Shown here one piece after another: positions 1 to 12,318 of a stretch of 64,000 nt of DNA. How positions within the stretch are numbered: the first letter of the stretch is position 1; every line of letters begins with the position of its first letter. The notes under the pieces are model-generated. The model made no database searches and had not been told where the DNA came from. It saw only the letters and a program-made list of their open reading frames with translations. A program made the translations under genes and the position numbers. The stretch is taken from NCBI GenBank assembly GCA_029298735.1, contig JANSLP010000001.1, positions 62,001 to 126,000 on the forward strand, in the 5' to 3' direction. Source of the stretch: Ophiostoma sp. CBS 140.51. Taxonomy: Eukaryota > Ascomycota > Sordariomycetes > Ophiostomatales > Ophiostomataceae.

Positions 1-469
1 TGAGCAGCTGTTGCATGCCTTAGGAATACAAAGTTGTTCCTGTGAAATCCATCGTCCCACTGCCAGCACCCTGTTTGTTGCTCACCACAGAAGGTAAGAC
101 ACATCTAAGGCAAGATGGTCAGGACAAGGTAACAAAGCAACTCTCATCGGTAAAATGTTAAAAAAATATTAAGCACTCATGAAAAAAATCGAGTGTCGTC
201 GACTATAAAAAAAAGAAATTTGCGTTGGCTGATCAACTGCCAAGTGGTCGTCTCGCATTATTCTTGACGTTTGTCCGAAAGGCAAAGAGACATGATGCGG
301 CGGGAAATGTTGCGAATTGAGCGAGATCATCGTCATTTTGTCAACTGTTATAGGCCAAGCCGCATTGGCCGAAAAAAAGGTGGTCATGGTTCCAAGCCAA
401 CCAAAAGAACAACCGTTGCTTCACTCTTTACAGAGTTGACGCTCGAGCCCGCCTCGTAGGAGATGCGCT
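1..469. other. 3' flank of the La-domain gene
   Basis: No supportable gene. The stretch lies downstream of the minus-strand La-domain gene and probably holds its 3' UTR and polyadenylation region, with A/T-rich runs near 160-215. A short open frame at 271-459 (+) has no recognisable domain and looks like chance. Confidence 0.5.
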
Positions 470-3400
470 CTAAGCACGAGAGTCACCGTTTACCCGCTTA
501 GAGGACTGGGACTCGGACAGCTGCTTGGCCTCCGTGTGGTGCGGGATGAAGACGGCCGGGTAGGGTCTGGTGTTGCCCGAGTTGAACAGCACCTGGTTGT
601 AGTAATGTAAGAGTTGCTTCAGGCCAAAGTCGTTGGGCGAGCTGCGGCGGGCATCCTCGAGCGCAAAGGTCCGGAAGTCCTCGTACATGCGGACGTTGAA
701 CTTGTCGGGAAGACAGTGAGACCAGAAACGGTACAGGTGCTTCATCGTAGCCGGAACTTCACCGCCCTTGGCAGATGACCGCTGCTCAAGAGCTCTGGCG
801 CGCAGCTCGGGGTAGGGCTCCTCGCCAATCTTGCGGCCAGCAGCCTGCTGGCCCGAAGACTCATCAGACGAGTTCTTGGCACCATTAGCGCCAGAGCCGT
901 TCACCTGTGACTGATCGGACCAGTCCGCGCCGGTGGCGGCAGAGTCAGCCTCAGATCCGACGAGGACAACCAGCTTCTCGACCTGCTCATCCGGGTACGT
1001 CTGGTAATCCTCCAGTGTGGTGGGCGCCCCGGTGGTGCCGCTCGGTGAGAAATCGGGCACCGTGGCAGAAAGCTGGCTCTCGCCACTGCGGTTCGGCCGA
1101 CCGTTGGGCTCAGCACCGCTGGCGCTAACAGGGCTCGCGTAGTCGTGGACGCCGTTATCATGAGACTGGTACATCATCTCGTTGCCGTTCACCGGGTAAG
1201 CTGGCGGCGAAAACATAGGCTGCTGCAGCATGGTCGGGTAGGCGCCGTTCATAATAGGATGGCCATAGTGTGTCTGGTGGGGGCGGTTGGCCGAGCGGAA
1301 CAGGACCGTTCTAAGGTCCGGGCCAGGCTTGCGGGCCTCCTCATCGCGGTCCTCGTGGGGCATCACGAAGTTGTTCCACAGATAGCGTGAGCGAATCCAT
1401 TCGTTCTGCTCCTGGTCGACAACGTAGTCCAGTTGCTCGGACTGCTCGCAGGCGGCCCGGATGAAGTCAATTGAAGGAGCAAGCTCCGACATTCTCTTGA
1501 ACTTGGCAATGACGGACAGGGGGACGAAGCCTTGGTCGTTCATCTTTTTGCGCAGGAAAACATCCTTGACGAGGTTATCCAGGGAGAAGTAGTACTCGAC
1601 CTGAAGGGTCAAACCATGGACCAGCTCAGCATCCATGTAGGGGTTGAATGCCGAGACAGTGTACTGCGGCATCTGGAACTCGGCAGGGCCGTTCATAACG
1701 CCGTGAGAAAGGTGACCCTGCACTCTGGAGTTGTTGTTGCCCATGCCATTCTGGAGGCGGTTGTTGTACGAAATCGGGCCTTGCGCAGCCAACTGAGCCC
1801 GCGAGGCGTTTCTTCCTCCAACCCGCACAGAGTTGTGCTGGGCGCCATACGAATACTGCTGGGCAGGGGGGTTGAACGGGGCCGCCGTGGGTGGCAGCAC
1901 AGCAGTGCTGCTGCTGTAGGAGTTCGGTGGCACTCTCTGTCCGTTAGGCTGGTACGTCGAGTGACCGATGTGCTGGTTGTTCTGCGTAGAACCAACGCCA
2001 CTAGCACCACCGCCACGGCCACTACGGAAACCACCACGTCCGGGGCGCTCTCCCCGCGGCTCGGTGCGTTCGCGGTGGTTCGGGCCATGCTGGTCCTTGT
2101 GCTCCTGCGAGCTGAAGTCCTTCCCGCTTGAGTTGAAATGGTTAGTGTTCTTCCCTGCGTAGGGCGGGCGGCGGTCCGTATGCGAGGGGTGCGTCGGCTG
2201 GTGGTGCTGTCCGTTCGTGTCACCATTGGCAGCGTTGGCGTGGGTGTTGTGGTGGGCTCCCTTGGGAACAAACTCCGATTTGCCAGCAGGCTACATGCAA
2301 TTGTTAGTAAAAAAAATAACATCAGCGGCGGTGCTAGCGCCACGATGGTAATACAAGGGGTGAAAATTGATAACGTACCGTTTGCTGATCGGCAGCAGAC
2401 TCCTTCGGCTTCTCAGGCAGTGTGGAAGCTGAAGGCTTGCGCGGCTCCCGGGGGTGCGCGTGCGACGCATCGGTCGAGAAGCGCTTGTGAGAGTTCGCCG
2501 CATGAGTGGAGGGACGAGTGGGCAGCGTGCTGCCGTTGGTCTCCTTTGTAGTTTCGCGGGCATCGGTCTCAGTTTTGTCCACAGGCGCAGATGTGGAGGC
2601 TACTGTGGTGGCCTTCTCGTTGCCACTCGGTGCTGTGCCATTGGTAGCGGCACCGGACTTCGACGTCTCGCGATTGGCACGGTTGCCGGCCTTCGGCTTA
2701 GAGGTGCGCGTGTTCGGGATGGGCGTCTGGAAGTTGACAGAGGGGACAAATGGCAATGGCAGCCAGCCCTTCTTACGGGACTTTGCGGAACCCGCATCGT
2801 CTTGGGAGTTGTCGACTGCTGCCTCAGTCGTGTTGTCTCCTAGAGGCAGCTTCGTCTTGGGCTCCTCCGAAACAGCGGCCGTCTCAGGAGTCGGCCACGA
2901 AACAGCGTCGCGGACGGGCGGGAGGGAATCGCGGGCAGCCGCGGCCGGCTTCTCATCCTTGTCCGTAGATCTGGCGCCACGGGGCGCGTTGCGGCGCGGT
3001 TGGTCGTTGCCGCCAACACGGGCGCTCTCATTTGGCCGCCTTGCCTGCGACTTGGCGTTGCCAGAGGACTGGGTGCCGTTGGCATCCGAGGCAGCATCGC
3101 CTCCTGTGGAAACGCTGCCCTGTTTGCGGGCATCCTTGTTCTTTGCCGAACCTGTTGCGGCCGAGGCGTTTGCTACGGCCGACTTGCCGTTCGTTGCAGC
3201 GGGCGGGCTGGGCTTGACCTTTGCGGCCTGCTCCTTCATCCGCTGGCTCCAGATGTTCACAGAGGGAAGTGGCGCAGGGGCCAGCTCGATCTTAACGGGC
3301 TCCTTCTCCTTCTCGGCGTCCTCAGCCTGAGCAGCCTGTGCGCCATCTTTGTCAGCGGCAGCCTTGGCTGCTGCCTTGCCTTTGCGGCCACCTTTCCGTG

Positions 3401-3812
3401 CCGCATCGTCGGTTGCTGGAGAACGCGTGCCAGGGGTCGAAACACGACTTGGCTTGTCGCTGGAAGGCACATGGACTGTTGCGTCGTCGAGAGAGAAGTT
3501 CGACGTGGACTCGTTGCCGGCCAGAGTGGACGACGCGGCGGGTGACGAAGGCGCCTCAGAGCCGACTTTCAGGGGGCTTGCACTGACATCGTGATTCAGT
3601 GTTCGTGCCGACGCCTTGCTCGAGTCGGTGGTGCTGGAAAGGACAGAAGTGGCAGTGGTGCCATTCTGGGAGACGGCAGCAGTGCTGTCGCCGTTCTTCT
3701 CCGATGTAGCCTGCGAAGCAGCAGCCATCGTATTCGACGTCGGAGCAGCGGATGCTTGAGATGATGGTGTGGATTGGCCACGTGCGGCCTGAGCATATGA
3801 GAAACCCGACAT
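470..3812 (-). CDS. La-domain (LARP1/Sro9-like) RNA-binding protein with C-terminal DM15 repeat
   Basis: Two exons, 3812-2379 and 2290-470, give about 1084 residues. The intron (2378-2291) has a GTACGT donor, a TAG acceptor and keeps phase 0. The first ~600 residues are low-complexity Ser/Ala/Pro/Gly with an RG-rich patch (GRGGFRSGRGGG) near residue 570. A La-type HTH domain lies at about 698-787, with the family signatures VEYYFSLDNLVKD and GFVPLSVIAKFKRM. A DM15-like repeat lies near 995-1050 (LYRFWSHCLPDKFN, FRTFALEDAR). La-domain proteins of the LARP1/Sro9 group bind mRNA and act in translation and mRNA stability in the cytoplasm. The DM15 region, which in LARP1 binds the cap and TOP motif, argues for LARP1 rather than genuine La. 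ATG 3812 begins a Ser/Ala-rich N-terminus (MSGFSYAQAAR) typical of fungal members. Family assignment is firm; the exact yeast orthologue is not. Confidence 0.9.
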
Positions 3813-6594
3813 GATGACTGTAGGTGATGGGATGGCTATGGATGGAACCAGAGCGATCGTTGTTGCGCGAATGCGAGATGCAGGGCAAGAAGAAGGTCAG
3901 AGCGCGCGCTCAGCAAAATACTGCGTGCTGCGCTGCCCCTGATGAAGGTGAGAGGCCTGGATTGTCCGCAGCCCTCACGCCTTGCTGCTCGATGCTGGAA
4001 GCTCTCCAATCAATGTCAGGACGGGCACCGCCGCCAATTGTGGTGTGTCCTTCGGCACGTGAGGTGGATTTGAGATCAAGACGAGATGCGATGTCAAATG
4101 CCAGCCAGGGCGGTCGTAGGCAAAAAGGAACAGGATCAGGTCGTGGCGGGGGATTGATGAACGTGTGGTGTTGTGTCTAAGAAGCGGATTGGCTGTGGTG
4201 ACCTCGAAAACAAAAAGTTAGCAAAAATGTTGAATTTTGACCTGTACGTTGCATGCGCGTCTTCGACTAGGCCCGACGACACGTCCAGGCACGGGGAAGG
4301 ATGCGAGCCTCGGGGCACGACTCGCAAAGGTCAAAACCGTGACAAAGCACAGAATCTGCCTGCAGGTATCGGACGCGGCTGCCTGTTGCCCTAAATACTC
4401 CTCCGGTATCCTGATGCGTCCTAGAAGCCGACAATGCGTGCTTTGTATTTGGAGCTGTGCTTGCCTTTGCTTTTTGACACTGGCTTGAGGCCGGGATGGT
4501 TCCGATGGGGAATATTCGAGGGTCGAATGAGGCTCGTCAACACGCCGAGATGGGGATGCTATGGAGCAGCAAACGATACTGAAATCGAGACAGAAGTGAC
4601 ACGGCGCAAAGAGGTCGTTGAAACGGGCGGTAAGGGAAGGATGACTGTGTATGTCCAGTCCGAAAAAAACGAACAACAATGGCACACGACGGTCGTCGAA
4701 CGATGTGTGGGGGAAATCGGCGACAGCTTTTGCTGGATGGGCGCTGGCGTCGGGAGAGGTGTAATGCTAATCGAAATAAAGCTGTGACAAAAGAAACAGA
4801 TGCGAAATCGTTACCAAACGAAGCTGCCTGGTATGGGCAAGGGCGAATTCGAAATGCAAAGGCAAATGGGTGGTGCAAAGACAGGGAGAAAAAGGGCGGA
4901 AAACGCGGTGGGCTCGGGAAAAGATGCGTTTGCCTTTTTTTCTCGGCTGTTTCGAACAAAAATAATACTAAAAAAACACGAGAAAAAACTTTTGGAGCGG
5001 CCGACAGAAACGAGAGAAAGGGAAGAAGGCGTAAAGAAAAGGGCAATGGGCGTCTGTCGGCGAGAACGTGAAAGAAAAAGAAAAAGAAGGAGGTGAAGAT
5101 GCGCAATTCGAGATGGAAAAGCACGTTGCGAGGGGTGAAGGCAAAGAGCTTCCTGATGCGTGCGGAGGTGAGGGTCGAAAGAAAGAGGAAATGAGAAGCA
5201 TACACTGGTCTCGCGAGGCAAAAAGGCAGACACAGACCGAGAGTGTGCGTGTGAGAGGAGAGGGATTGTGGAGGGAGAGAAGAAGGGCAGAATTGTGTGT
5301 GCAGAGTGTGTGCAGAATTAAAACTTTTTTCCCTACTAATTTTTTTAAAACGGGTCGCTGCTGCTGAGTGAGTAGTGGCTCTCTGGCTCCTCAGTGCGTT
5401 GTAGTGAATGTGGTTGTAGTGAGCGGGTAAGTCGATGGGGTGGGGTGTGCCGAATGGAGAGGCGACAGGGAGCTTAATTCGCGGAGGGGCAGGAGCGAGC
5501 GACAGAAAGCAGTCGAAGAAAAAGAACAACAGAAGGACGCAGAGGAGTGGAGGGAAGGAGCAATGGGAGCACGCGAACGCATACAAGGCAGGTGCGGCCC
5601 TGGACCAGGCCAACAACGGAAGGCGTGCGCCGTATCACAGGCGAGCCATTTTGGACATTTTGGAGCCACAAAAGAAAAAAAAAGCCGTTGTTCTTTCCTT
5701 TCCTCCCCCGTGCCATTCGTGCCTGCCGTCCAGTGCGCGAATATGAGTCGGCAATTTGGTCTTAGCGGCGTTACGGCGTGCGGCTTGCAGCGACCACACG
5801 CTGTATTGCGTATAGCCAGCAGAAATAGTGATACGGATACAGCCTGTGGGGCCCCAGCACTAAGAAAATAATAAGTACCTTGGCAACGCGTGAGGGCCCC
5901 ACCTAATTGCAGGTCACTTCCGAGGCGCAAAAGCAGAATGGGAGAAGGATATTTTCCTCATGAATGGTTCTTCAATTTGCGTCTGCAGAGTGCTCTCGAG
6001 TGTGTTGTACATAATTTGTCATTAGATTTTCAAGCCGCGATGTGTCTTTAAAACTGTGTTGTCGTCCATCGTATGTAAGCAGGGACGCGGCAAGAAGTGA
6101 CAAGGTCGCAGCAGATATTGGAGACTCGCAGATGGCTCATATCACCCCATCCCAGCCGCGGCTCGGCACCCCGGGAATATATATAAGGTCATTCTCAGTT
6201 AGGCCCTTGAATGACCTCCGCACAATCATGATTTATATGTAGAAACAAGCTTAGAAAACAAACTTGAACTTCTCATTATTAAATATATGCAGCAAAACGT
6301 AGTGTAAGATTACAGCTTTATACACGGGAGACTGCAGATGAACGAAGAGACTAATTATGAAATGTACTCCAGATGAAAACCCAACAAAATGAACGCCTTT
6401 TAGCGTAGTGTGTTGTAAGTCGTATGCGATGTGTGAGGTGGTGAGTGATGTGGTAACCGATGTGGTGGGTTATTTGGTATCGTGACTTGTTTGATATTGA
6501 TGCGTGCTGCGCCGGCAGGACATGAGAGGACCACATCGCGATCTTTCGTCTTCGTATGCAGGCCACTTGTTTCCTTTCCGCCAAGCACCATGGT
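3813..6594. other. Intergenic: leader/promoter of the La-domain gene and 3' flank of SFT2
   Basis: No coding gene is supported. On the minus strand, 4200-5350 is rich in C/T runs and reads like a long fungal 5' leader of the La-domain gene. Long open frames there (for example 4537-5616, -) are low-complexity Ser/Phe/Pro translations of that pyrimidine tract. A CACGTG E-box core sits at 4056-4061 (GCACGTGAG 4055-4063), about 245 bp before the ATG. A GCTAAC branch-like signal on the minus strand near 4217 suggests a leader intron, but I could not pair it with a donor. The 3' region of SFT2 (5900-6594) is A/T richer with no feature I can name. Confidence 0.5.
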
Positions 6595-7679
6595 TTAACC
6601 CGACATCCAGGCGGCGGCCCGGCGGGCACCGAACGTCGTGGCCAGGCGGAGGCCGCTCGAGCCCATCGGGAAGTAGCTCACGAGGTACCACAGAAGGCAG
6701 GCCAGCTGGATAATAGCCGAGATGAGCGTGAGGATAGTGCTGTGGAGGCCGAGCGAGAAGTAGAGCGTCAGGGCGATGGAGCCAAAGTAGGCGGCGGTGA
6801 ATGGCAGGCGCGGCGTCGAAGCCAGATGCTGGACATAGGCCCAGGGGCCCATCATGGCCGCAAACGACGACAGGAAGAGGACCGAGCCGAGTGTCCATCT
6901 GGATGAAGAGAAGAAAAGAGGTCAGCAGACTGTGATCTTCTCAAGATGCAGGACCCCGTGAGAGCCCCGAGATGTTTAGGGGATACCCTAGGACTAAATG
7001 CCCCGAACTCAGTAAAAATATAACTCACAAGATAACGAACTTGCGCGGGCGCGTGGCAACGATCGGGAAGAGCGCAAAGCAGATCACAAAGCAGGCCAGG
7101 GCACCAAGGTTGCAGCCGCCAAAGATCAACAGACGGTCCCATCGACTCACTGTAAAGGGGGCAAAGTGCCGATGTGGTCAGCCTATCACGGTTCTTTTTA
7201 TTCACGTGGACGTGCATGTTGATAGGAGGATGGGCTAGAGGGGAAGGGAAGGGGGTGATGATCTCATGAGCATGCAGGCACGAGTGTCAAATGCAAGATC
7301 CAGGCACACCCGACGGGCATGCACGCATGCACGCTTCTTTTCCTCTATGGCCGTGGAGATAACGCGCCCCAGGCGACGGGAAAAAGGCGAGGACGGAGAG
7401 AAAACAGAATAGGGCTGCAGGGAAGGGTTATCTCCAAGTTGAAATAAACTTACGGGCAAACCATCCTTCTTCTTCTTCGCGCCTGGTCGGAGCAGGCAGC
7501 GGGGCACCAGCGCCCTCAGTCGTAGGCAGACTGACATAGCCACCGCCATCGCCAAAGGGATTCAGCGACTGCAGCGAGGACAGCAGACCTGTCCGCTGGG
7601 ACGTGTTGACAGGCACATCGGCTTCACGCCGTGACCAACCCAGCGAGTTGAGGGAGTCGCGGAACGACTGTGACGTCAT
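6595..7679 (-). CDS. Sft2-family Golgi transport membrane protein
   Basis: Three exons, 7679-7454, 7149-7029 and 6898-6595, give 216 residues. Donors are GTAAGT and GTGAGT, acceptors CAG, and phases 1 and 2 join cleanly. The N-terminal ~75 residues are cytosolic and polar (MTSQSFRDSLNSLGW). Four hydrophobic segments follow at roughly 80-103, 112-133, 147-170 and 171-192, which is the Got1/Sft2 topology. Yeast Sft2 is a non-essential tetraspanning protein of the late Golgi acting in retrograde endosome-to-Golgi vesicle fusion with Sed5. Length matches fungal Sft2 (about 215). The start is the first ATG in frame and precedes a conserved-looking N-terminus. The next gene upstream is more than 4 kb away, so it is monocistronic. 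Confidence 0.88.
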
Positions 7680-10600
7680 GATGGGCAGTCTTGTCTTTGG
7701 GGGAGGATTGAGAGAGCAGAGGGCGAGAAAGGTGGTTCTTCTCTTGTCGTCGAGAGAGGGGGAAGGTCGGTATTTGCACGAAAGGGGTGGGCGAATGTGA
7801 TCTACACGAAGCTCCAAGAGTCCCGAAGTCGTCAACGAAAATAGCAAGAGGTGCTAAAAAGGCTGTCTCGGGATGCGATATGGTTCGGAGAGGGTGTGGA
7901 AGAAGGGTGTGGGCGTGTGACGTATCGAGAGTCGTGAAGGTGGTCGAGGTAGGGCGTGCTGTTGTGCAGGAGTGTGGCCCGATACGGGGGAGGAGTAGAC
8001 GGACGTATCCAAGGCGCGGGCCAGGCAGGTGCGAGGACCGGGACGAACAGGGGAGGCGCGAGGAGTGTGTATCCTATTATGGGGCCTGAACTATATCGGC
8101 GCAAAAAGCAAACTGTTAGCAAAAACGATTTTTCAAGTTGGTAGCTGAATATGCCTGGACAGGCGCGTAGTAAGGATGCTTGTCTAACGTACCTGGCGGC
8201 ACAGTTGCAGACTGTTGGTTCCAACGGTACACTTACAGCTCCAAAGAGACAGGGAAGGCAAGGTAACGCGTTGGGCAGCGAGGCTCGCTTTTTGCAAAGC
8301 TGTTTTGAGACCAATAATGGTGAAAAAGGATCGACCGGTCGTCGGGTCGCCTGTGGAGAGCGACGAGGGTAGATGTAGGGGAGCTGAAGCGTGTGCCTAC
8401 AGGCGTCGACGCGTGTACAGTCCCAACGAGCGGCGCGAGATTATGGCGACAAAGGGGTCGAGTGGGTGAGTGCAGGAAGGAATAATGTCTGCCTGCAGCA
8501 CGATCGATAAAGGTCAACGTGACGACGTCGGACAGGATGGACTAAGGAGAGGGGGGTGTGGTGTGGTCGAAATCTAACCCTTTTTCTGCTTTGTCGTCGG
8601 AGCATTGTGAGGAGACCAGGCTCGCCAGGCTACTACGAAACGGCGGCGGCGATCTGATTGGCCTGTTCCGTCCCCATCGGCAGGCGTCTGTGCGCCTGCC
8701 TACGATTGGTCGCCGCAGAGGCAAGGCCAGGGCCTAGCGAAGACCTTCAAGACACACGCACACACACTCACTCATACACGAACAAAAGAGACAAGAAACC
8801 AGTTTTAAAGGGTAAGACATGCAGGACACACGGCGACGAACGAGAGGCTAGTTTATCCCTCTGCTTCTGTGGTCGTGGCGCAGCAAAAATATAGACAAAT
8901 GAGGTAAACAAAAGAGAGTTGCCAGCCCAAGGCTGTGGTGTATTACTCCCAAAAAGGCAACCTTTCGGCAGACTCAGCAATAGGACTGAGAAAAGGTGTG
9001 GCATGGCCGGGCTGCGGTGTGGCTCACTGTCTCACTTTGGCATGCCTATGTAGGTCACGACCAATGTGCGGGTGGCTCGCCTTGCAGCCCACGTTTACGG
9101 AGGACACAACACGCACATGGGAACATGGTTATTGGCAAGAGCGCATTTGCCGGAGGCTACGTGTGGAGGGAGGAGCAAAAGAGGACATACTAGGAGAGGG
9201 AGCAGGCAAAGAGTCAAAATAGCAAGAGCGAAGGAGCAGAAATAGGTTCACCTGCCCAGTCGCTTATCCAGGCTCGCGGTAGCCGTGAATATGTGCTCTC
9301 TTTGCTCTGTTTTCTGGCCGACGATTGCTCTCCTAACAACGAGACGAGACGCGCGCAATGTCTCGATGTCTTAACCCACCCTCCATCCTCCAGGACGCCT
9401 GCGCCTTTACACCCTCATAATCATGACTCCCACATATCGAGGTATCATATATCCTTTTCCATGCGCTTTCCTAGATTCTGAACTGCCTGTCTGGCTTTCA
9501 CACCCTCCCCGGGCCTGGACTCTGGTCAGAAGACACAATACGAACGAGGCCTAAGAGATAGGTCGTTTGTGGGCTGGATGCTGTGTGCGCACTCGATGCG
9601 CGCGAGACGAGTCCGCCCTTTGATATTTGCCAGCCAGAGACACAGCGTAGAGATGGTAGCAATGACAAAACGAGCAGTAAAAAGCGTAACTTGACAAGAG
9701 ATATGCAAGACGACAGAAAGGGTATAAATAGATGCCTTGCGCCGCCAACGCGCACCGACCAATCGTCACCATATTTGCCATCTGCAATCAAGCACGCCAG
9801 CCATACAGACGCGAAGCCGAGCCAAGCACGAACATCCGAACACAGTCAATGTACACCATACAATACACGTATACAAACACTCACGACTTACACAGTGTGT
9901 CGCATCGCATCCAAGGCCAATCTCCGGCATTGGCTCCTTCCCTCCACGCATATTCAGCCGCCAGAACAGTCACCCGCACCGTGTGTAGGACTGTGCAATA
10001 CAGTCTGCCTGTTTAATTAAACTGCCACCCTCTCAACGGCATCAAGCATCAACCAACCGCCTGCCTTTCCTGGGAGCAAAGAAACCAGAACCGGTATCCC
10101 GACAAGACCTTGTGCTTTCTGCAAGCATTCTGGGAGCAAAGAGGAACCGGGAACGGTCAGGACACAGAGGCACAAAGGATTGGCGCAGCGTCCAGCAAAA
10201 GCCCACCAGCCAGGCAGGCCGCGTCAATAGTGCTCGCCTCTCGGACGTCCAGTCTCGGTGTTTGTCTTCTCGTTTTATTTTTTACTTCTATATTGCTTTT
10301 CATCCTTCTATATTTCTCCCCCTCCCGCTTCTCTAATTCATTTTCCTCTCTTTTCTTCCTCTCCGCAACATCAGTTTGGTCACGCATCTCAGCTCGCGGA
10401 TCGCCGCCACTCTGGCAGCCCCACTGTCCAGCGTCCAAAAAAAGACTGGCGCATCGTCAGCACGGAGTGTGCAAACGACCTTTTCTAACAGACGGAAGAC
10501 GGAGAACTGACAGCCGCAGCCAGTCCAGAGGGTCAGCTTCTCCGTAAATCCAGCCCCGCCCGCGGCAGAACGAAGAGAGCATCTGCAATAGGCACTAGCG

Positions 10601-11171
10601 CCCCTGTCTTCCAGCCTAGCGCGGCCGCACCTCCCCTAGAGCCCAGCGCTCTCTACTCGCTCTCCAGCCTTTGCTTGTCTGCTCTAGTGGCCTTTCACAT
10701 CGCCATTTCGCATTTGTCCACCATTACTGATCAGACCTTTCGCGACCGAGCCTGCCGTTGACTCAGCCATAAAACTGCCACCTCCAAGTTCACAACGGCA
10801 ACGACGGGTACATCCCGACCTTTCCGCAACCATTGCTTTACTATTATCTGAGTCTCCTGTTCTTTGATGCCCTTGTTTCTCCGTACCTGAGAGCATTTAC
10901 ACTGAACCCCGGGAGACTACCAAAAACAACCTCAAGAAACTCTGCGACTCTGCGACGTCAGTGGAATCGGACACCCAGAAACCCTTTCTTTGCGAACCGA
11001 CGGAAAGCGACCATTCCGCATTAAAACCACACTCTGCTACCGTTCGTCCCTGTTGCGTCACACTTCGGACTGTTGCTTCCTCTTGCTTCCTCTCGTACAC
11101 GCCCCCAGCTTGCATCCAACTGCCTGCCTGCCGTTTCTCGAGGAAAGAGCAAGCCAGGCCAGCCAACCAAC

Positions 11172-11368
11172 GTAAGCTGCTTTCCGTTTTTTTATTATTT
11201 AGATTCCTTTCTTCTATCTTCCTCTCTCCCTCTCTTTCCCGGTATCCTTCCGCCTTCCTGTCCTACACTTTCTTCTTCTGTATCCCATAACTCCTTCCGC
11301 TCTCCTCTTACCTCCTGCCTCATACTCCCATCCCCCCTCCCTTGACTCCTCTTCCTCCATCTCTACAG
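11172..11368 (+). other. Candidate 5'-UTR intron of the bHLH gene
   Basis: GTAAGC donor at 11172 and a pyrimidine-rich tail ending in CTCTACAG at 11368, 197 nt in all. It lies about 950 bp upstream of the bHLH ATG on the same strand. No good CTAAC branch site is visible, so this is a weak inference from splice consensus only. Confidence 0.3.
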
Positions 11369-12022
11369 GGTGTGACTTACAACGAACGCGCTCTGCCTAT
11401 CCCCTGCTCCTTCCTCCGCTCTGCGTGTTCCCTCGCTCCCTCCCTTTTTAGTGGCATTTCACATTCCAGCTCAGGACGACACCGATAGTGCATGCAGCCA
11501 ATGCCCAAATGGATCGTTGCCTAATCGAGACTAGCCCACTAACCTCACTTGCCAGTTGAAACCCCAAACCTGCGGTCAACGAGGCCACCGCCCGCCCTCC
11601 CACGCACAGCGCACCAAGCAAATTCCCCTCTCTTTCTCCCTCTCTTCGTCTCCCCCCTCCCCCTGCACTTGCCCCCAATAGCAAAAGAGCAAAACGAGCA
11701 AGAGCAAGAGCAAACCACTTCTCTCACCAACCTGGCCTCCTGCCTTTCTGCCGCTTCCTTTTGATTCTTGTTTCTCCGAGCATCTATCATTCTCACTTCT
11801 CTTCTTCACCTCACTCTCTCTCTACTGTCTAGCCATACTCTTGCGCAACTTGAAAACCCGTCGCATTCTTTCACCCCTCTTCCTCCCTCGTTCCAGCGTC
11901 ACAATTTCGCCACGCTTCCACACAACGCTTGACCGCTCTCACGCACATCCCTCTCATTGTCTATCACGCTTCGATACGTCCAAACCGAATGCCCTCTACA
12001 GACCGCATTTTCATCTCTATCT

Positions 12023-12140
12023 GTGCGTTTTTTTCTTCTGCTTCTGTCCGACACCGGTAGACGACTCCATCCTGTCCCACGTCCCTCGCTCGAGGTGCCT
12101 TTTTTATTCTAGAAAACTGTGTGACTAACCGTCTCCGTAG
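12023..12140 (+). other. Candidate 5'-UTR intron of the bHLH gene
   Basis: GTGCGT donor at 12023, a CTAAC branch motif at 12125-12129 and a TAG acceptor at 12140, for 118 nt. The branch-to-acceptor spacing of about a dozen bases fits the coding introns in this window. It ends 178 bp before the ATG, so splicing would shorten the leader without changing the protein. Confidence 0.45.
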
Positions 12141-12318
12141 GACTGTTCTTTGTCTATCCGGCACACTTTTTTCTCCAACCCTCCTTCTCCGGCGGTGTCC
12201 TCGCGCTCTCTATTCAACGTCGCACGCAGGACACTAGCCGTGATTGTTCAACTCCCTCGACAAACGAGGAAGACATCAACTATTTACACAGCACTTTCAG
12301 AATCAGACATCCCATATA

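Larger units (their letters stand above)
7680..12318. other. Divergent intergenic region between SFT2 and the bHLH gene
   Basis: About 4.6 kb without a supportable protein gene. The SFT2 side (7680-8200) includes a possible minus-strand leader intron between a GTACGT donor at 8192 and an AG at 8113, which is weak because the GCTAAC motif lies too close to the AG. From about 10260 to 12300 the plus strand is strongly C/T-rich, with blocks such as 11190-11350 and 11620-11660. This is the usual look of a long 5' leader of a regulatory gene in moulds. Two candidate leader introns are listed separately. No RNA gene was recognised. Confidence 0.45.

Noticed and set aside
4537..5616. 359-codon open frame on the minus strand upstream of the La-domain gene
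   Set aside because: It is a low-complexity Ser/Phe/Pro/Leu translation of a C/T-rich tract, with no domain, and lies where the La-domain leader is expected.
12245..12256. tRNA B-box-like sequence GTTCAACTC
   Set aside because: No A-box at the right distance and no cloverleaf; it lies in the bHLH leader.
12244..12318. Upstream extension of the bHLH protein
   Set aside because: The frame is open but 12244 is TTG; the first ATG is 12319, and the extension has no conserved character.
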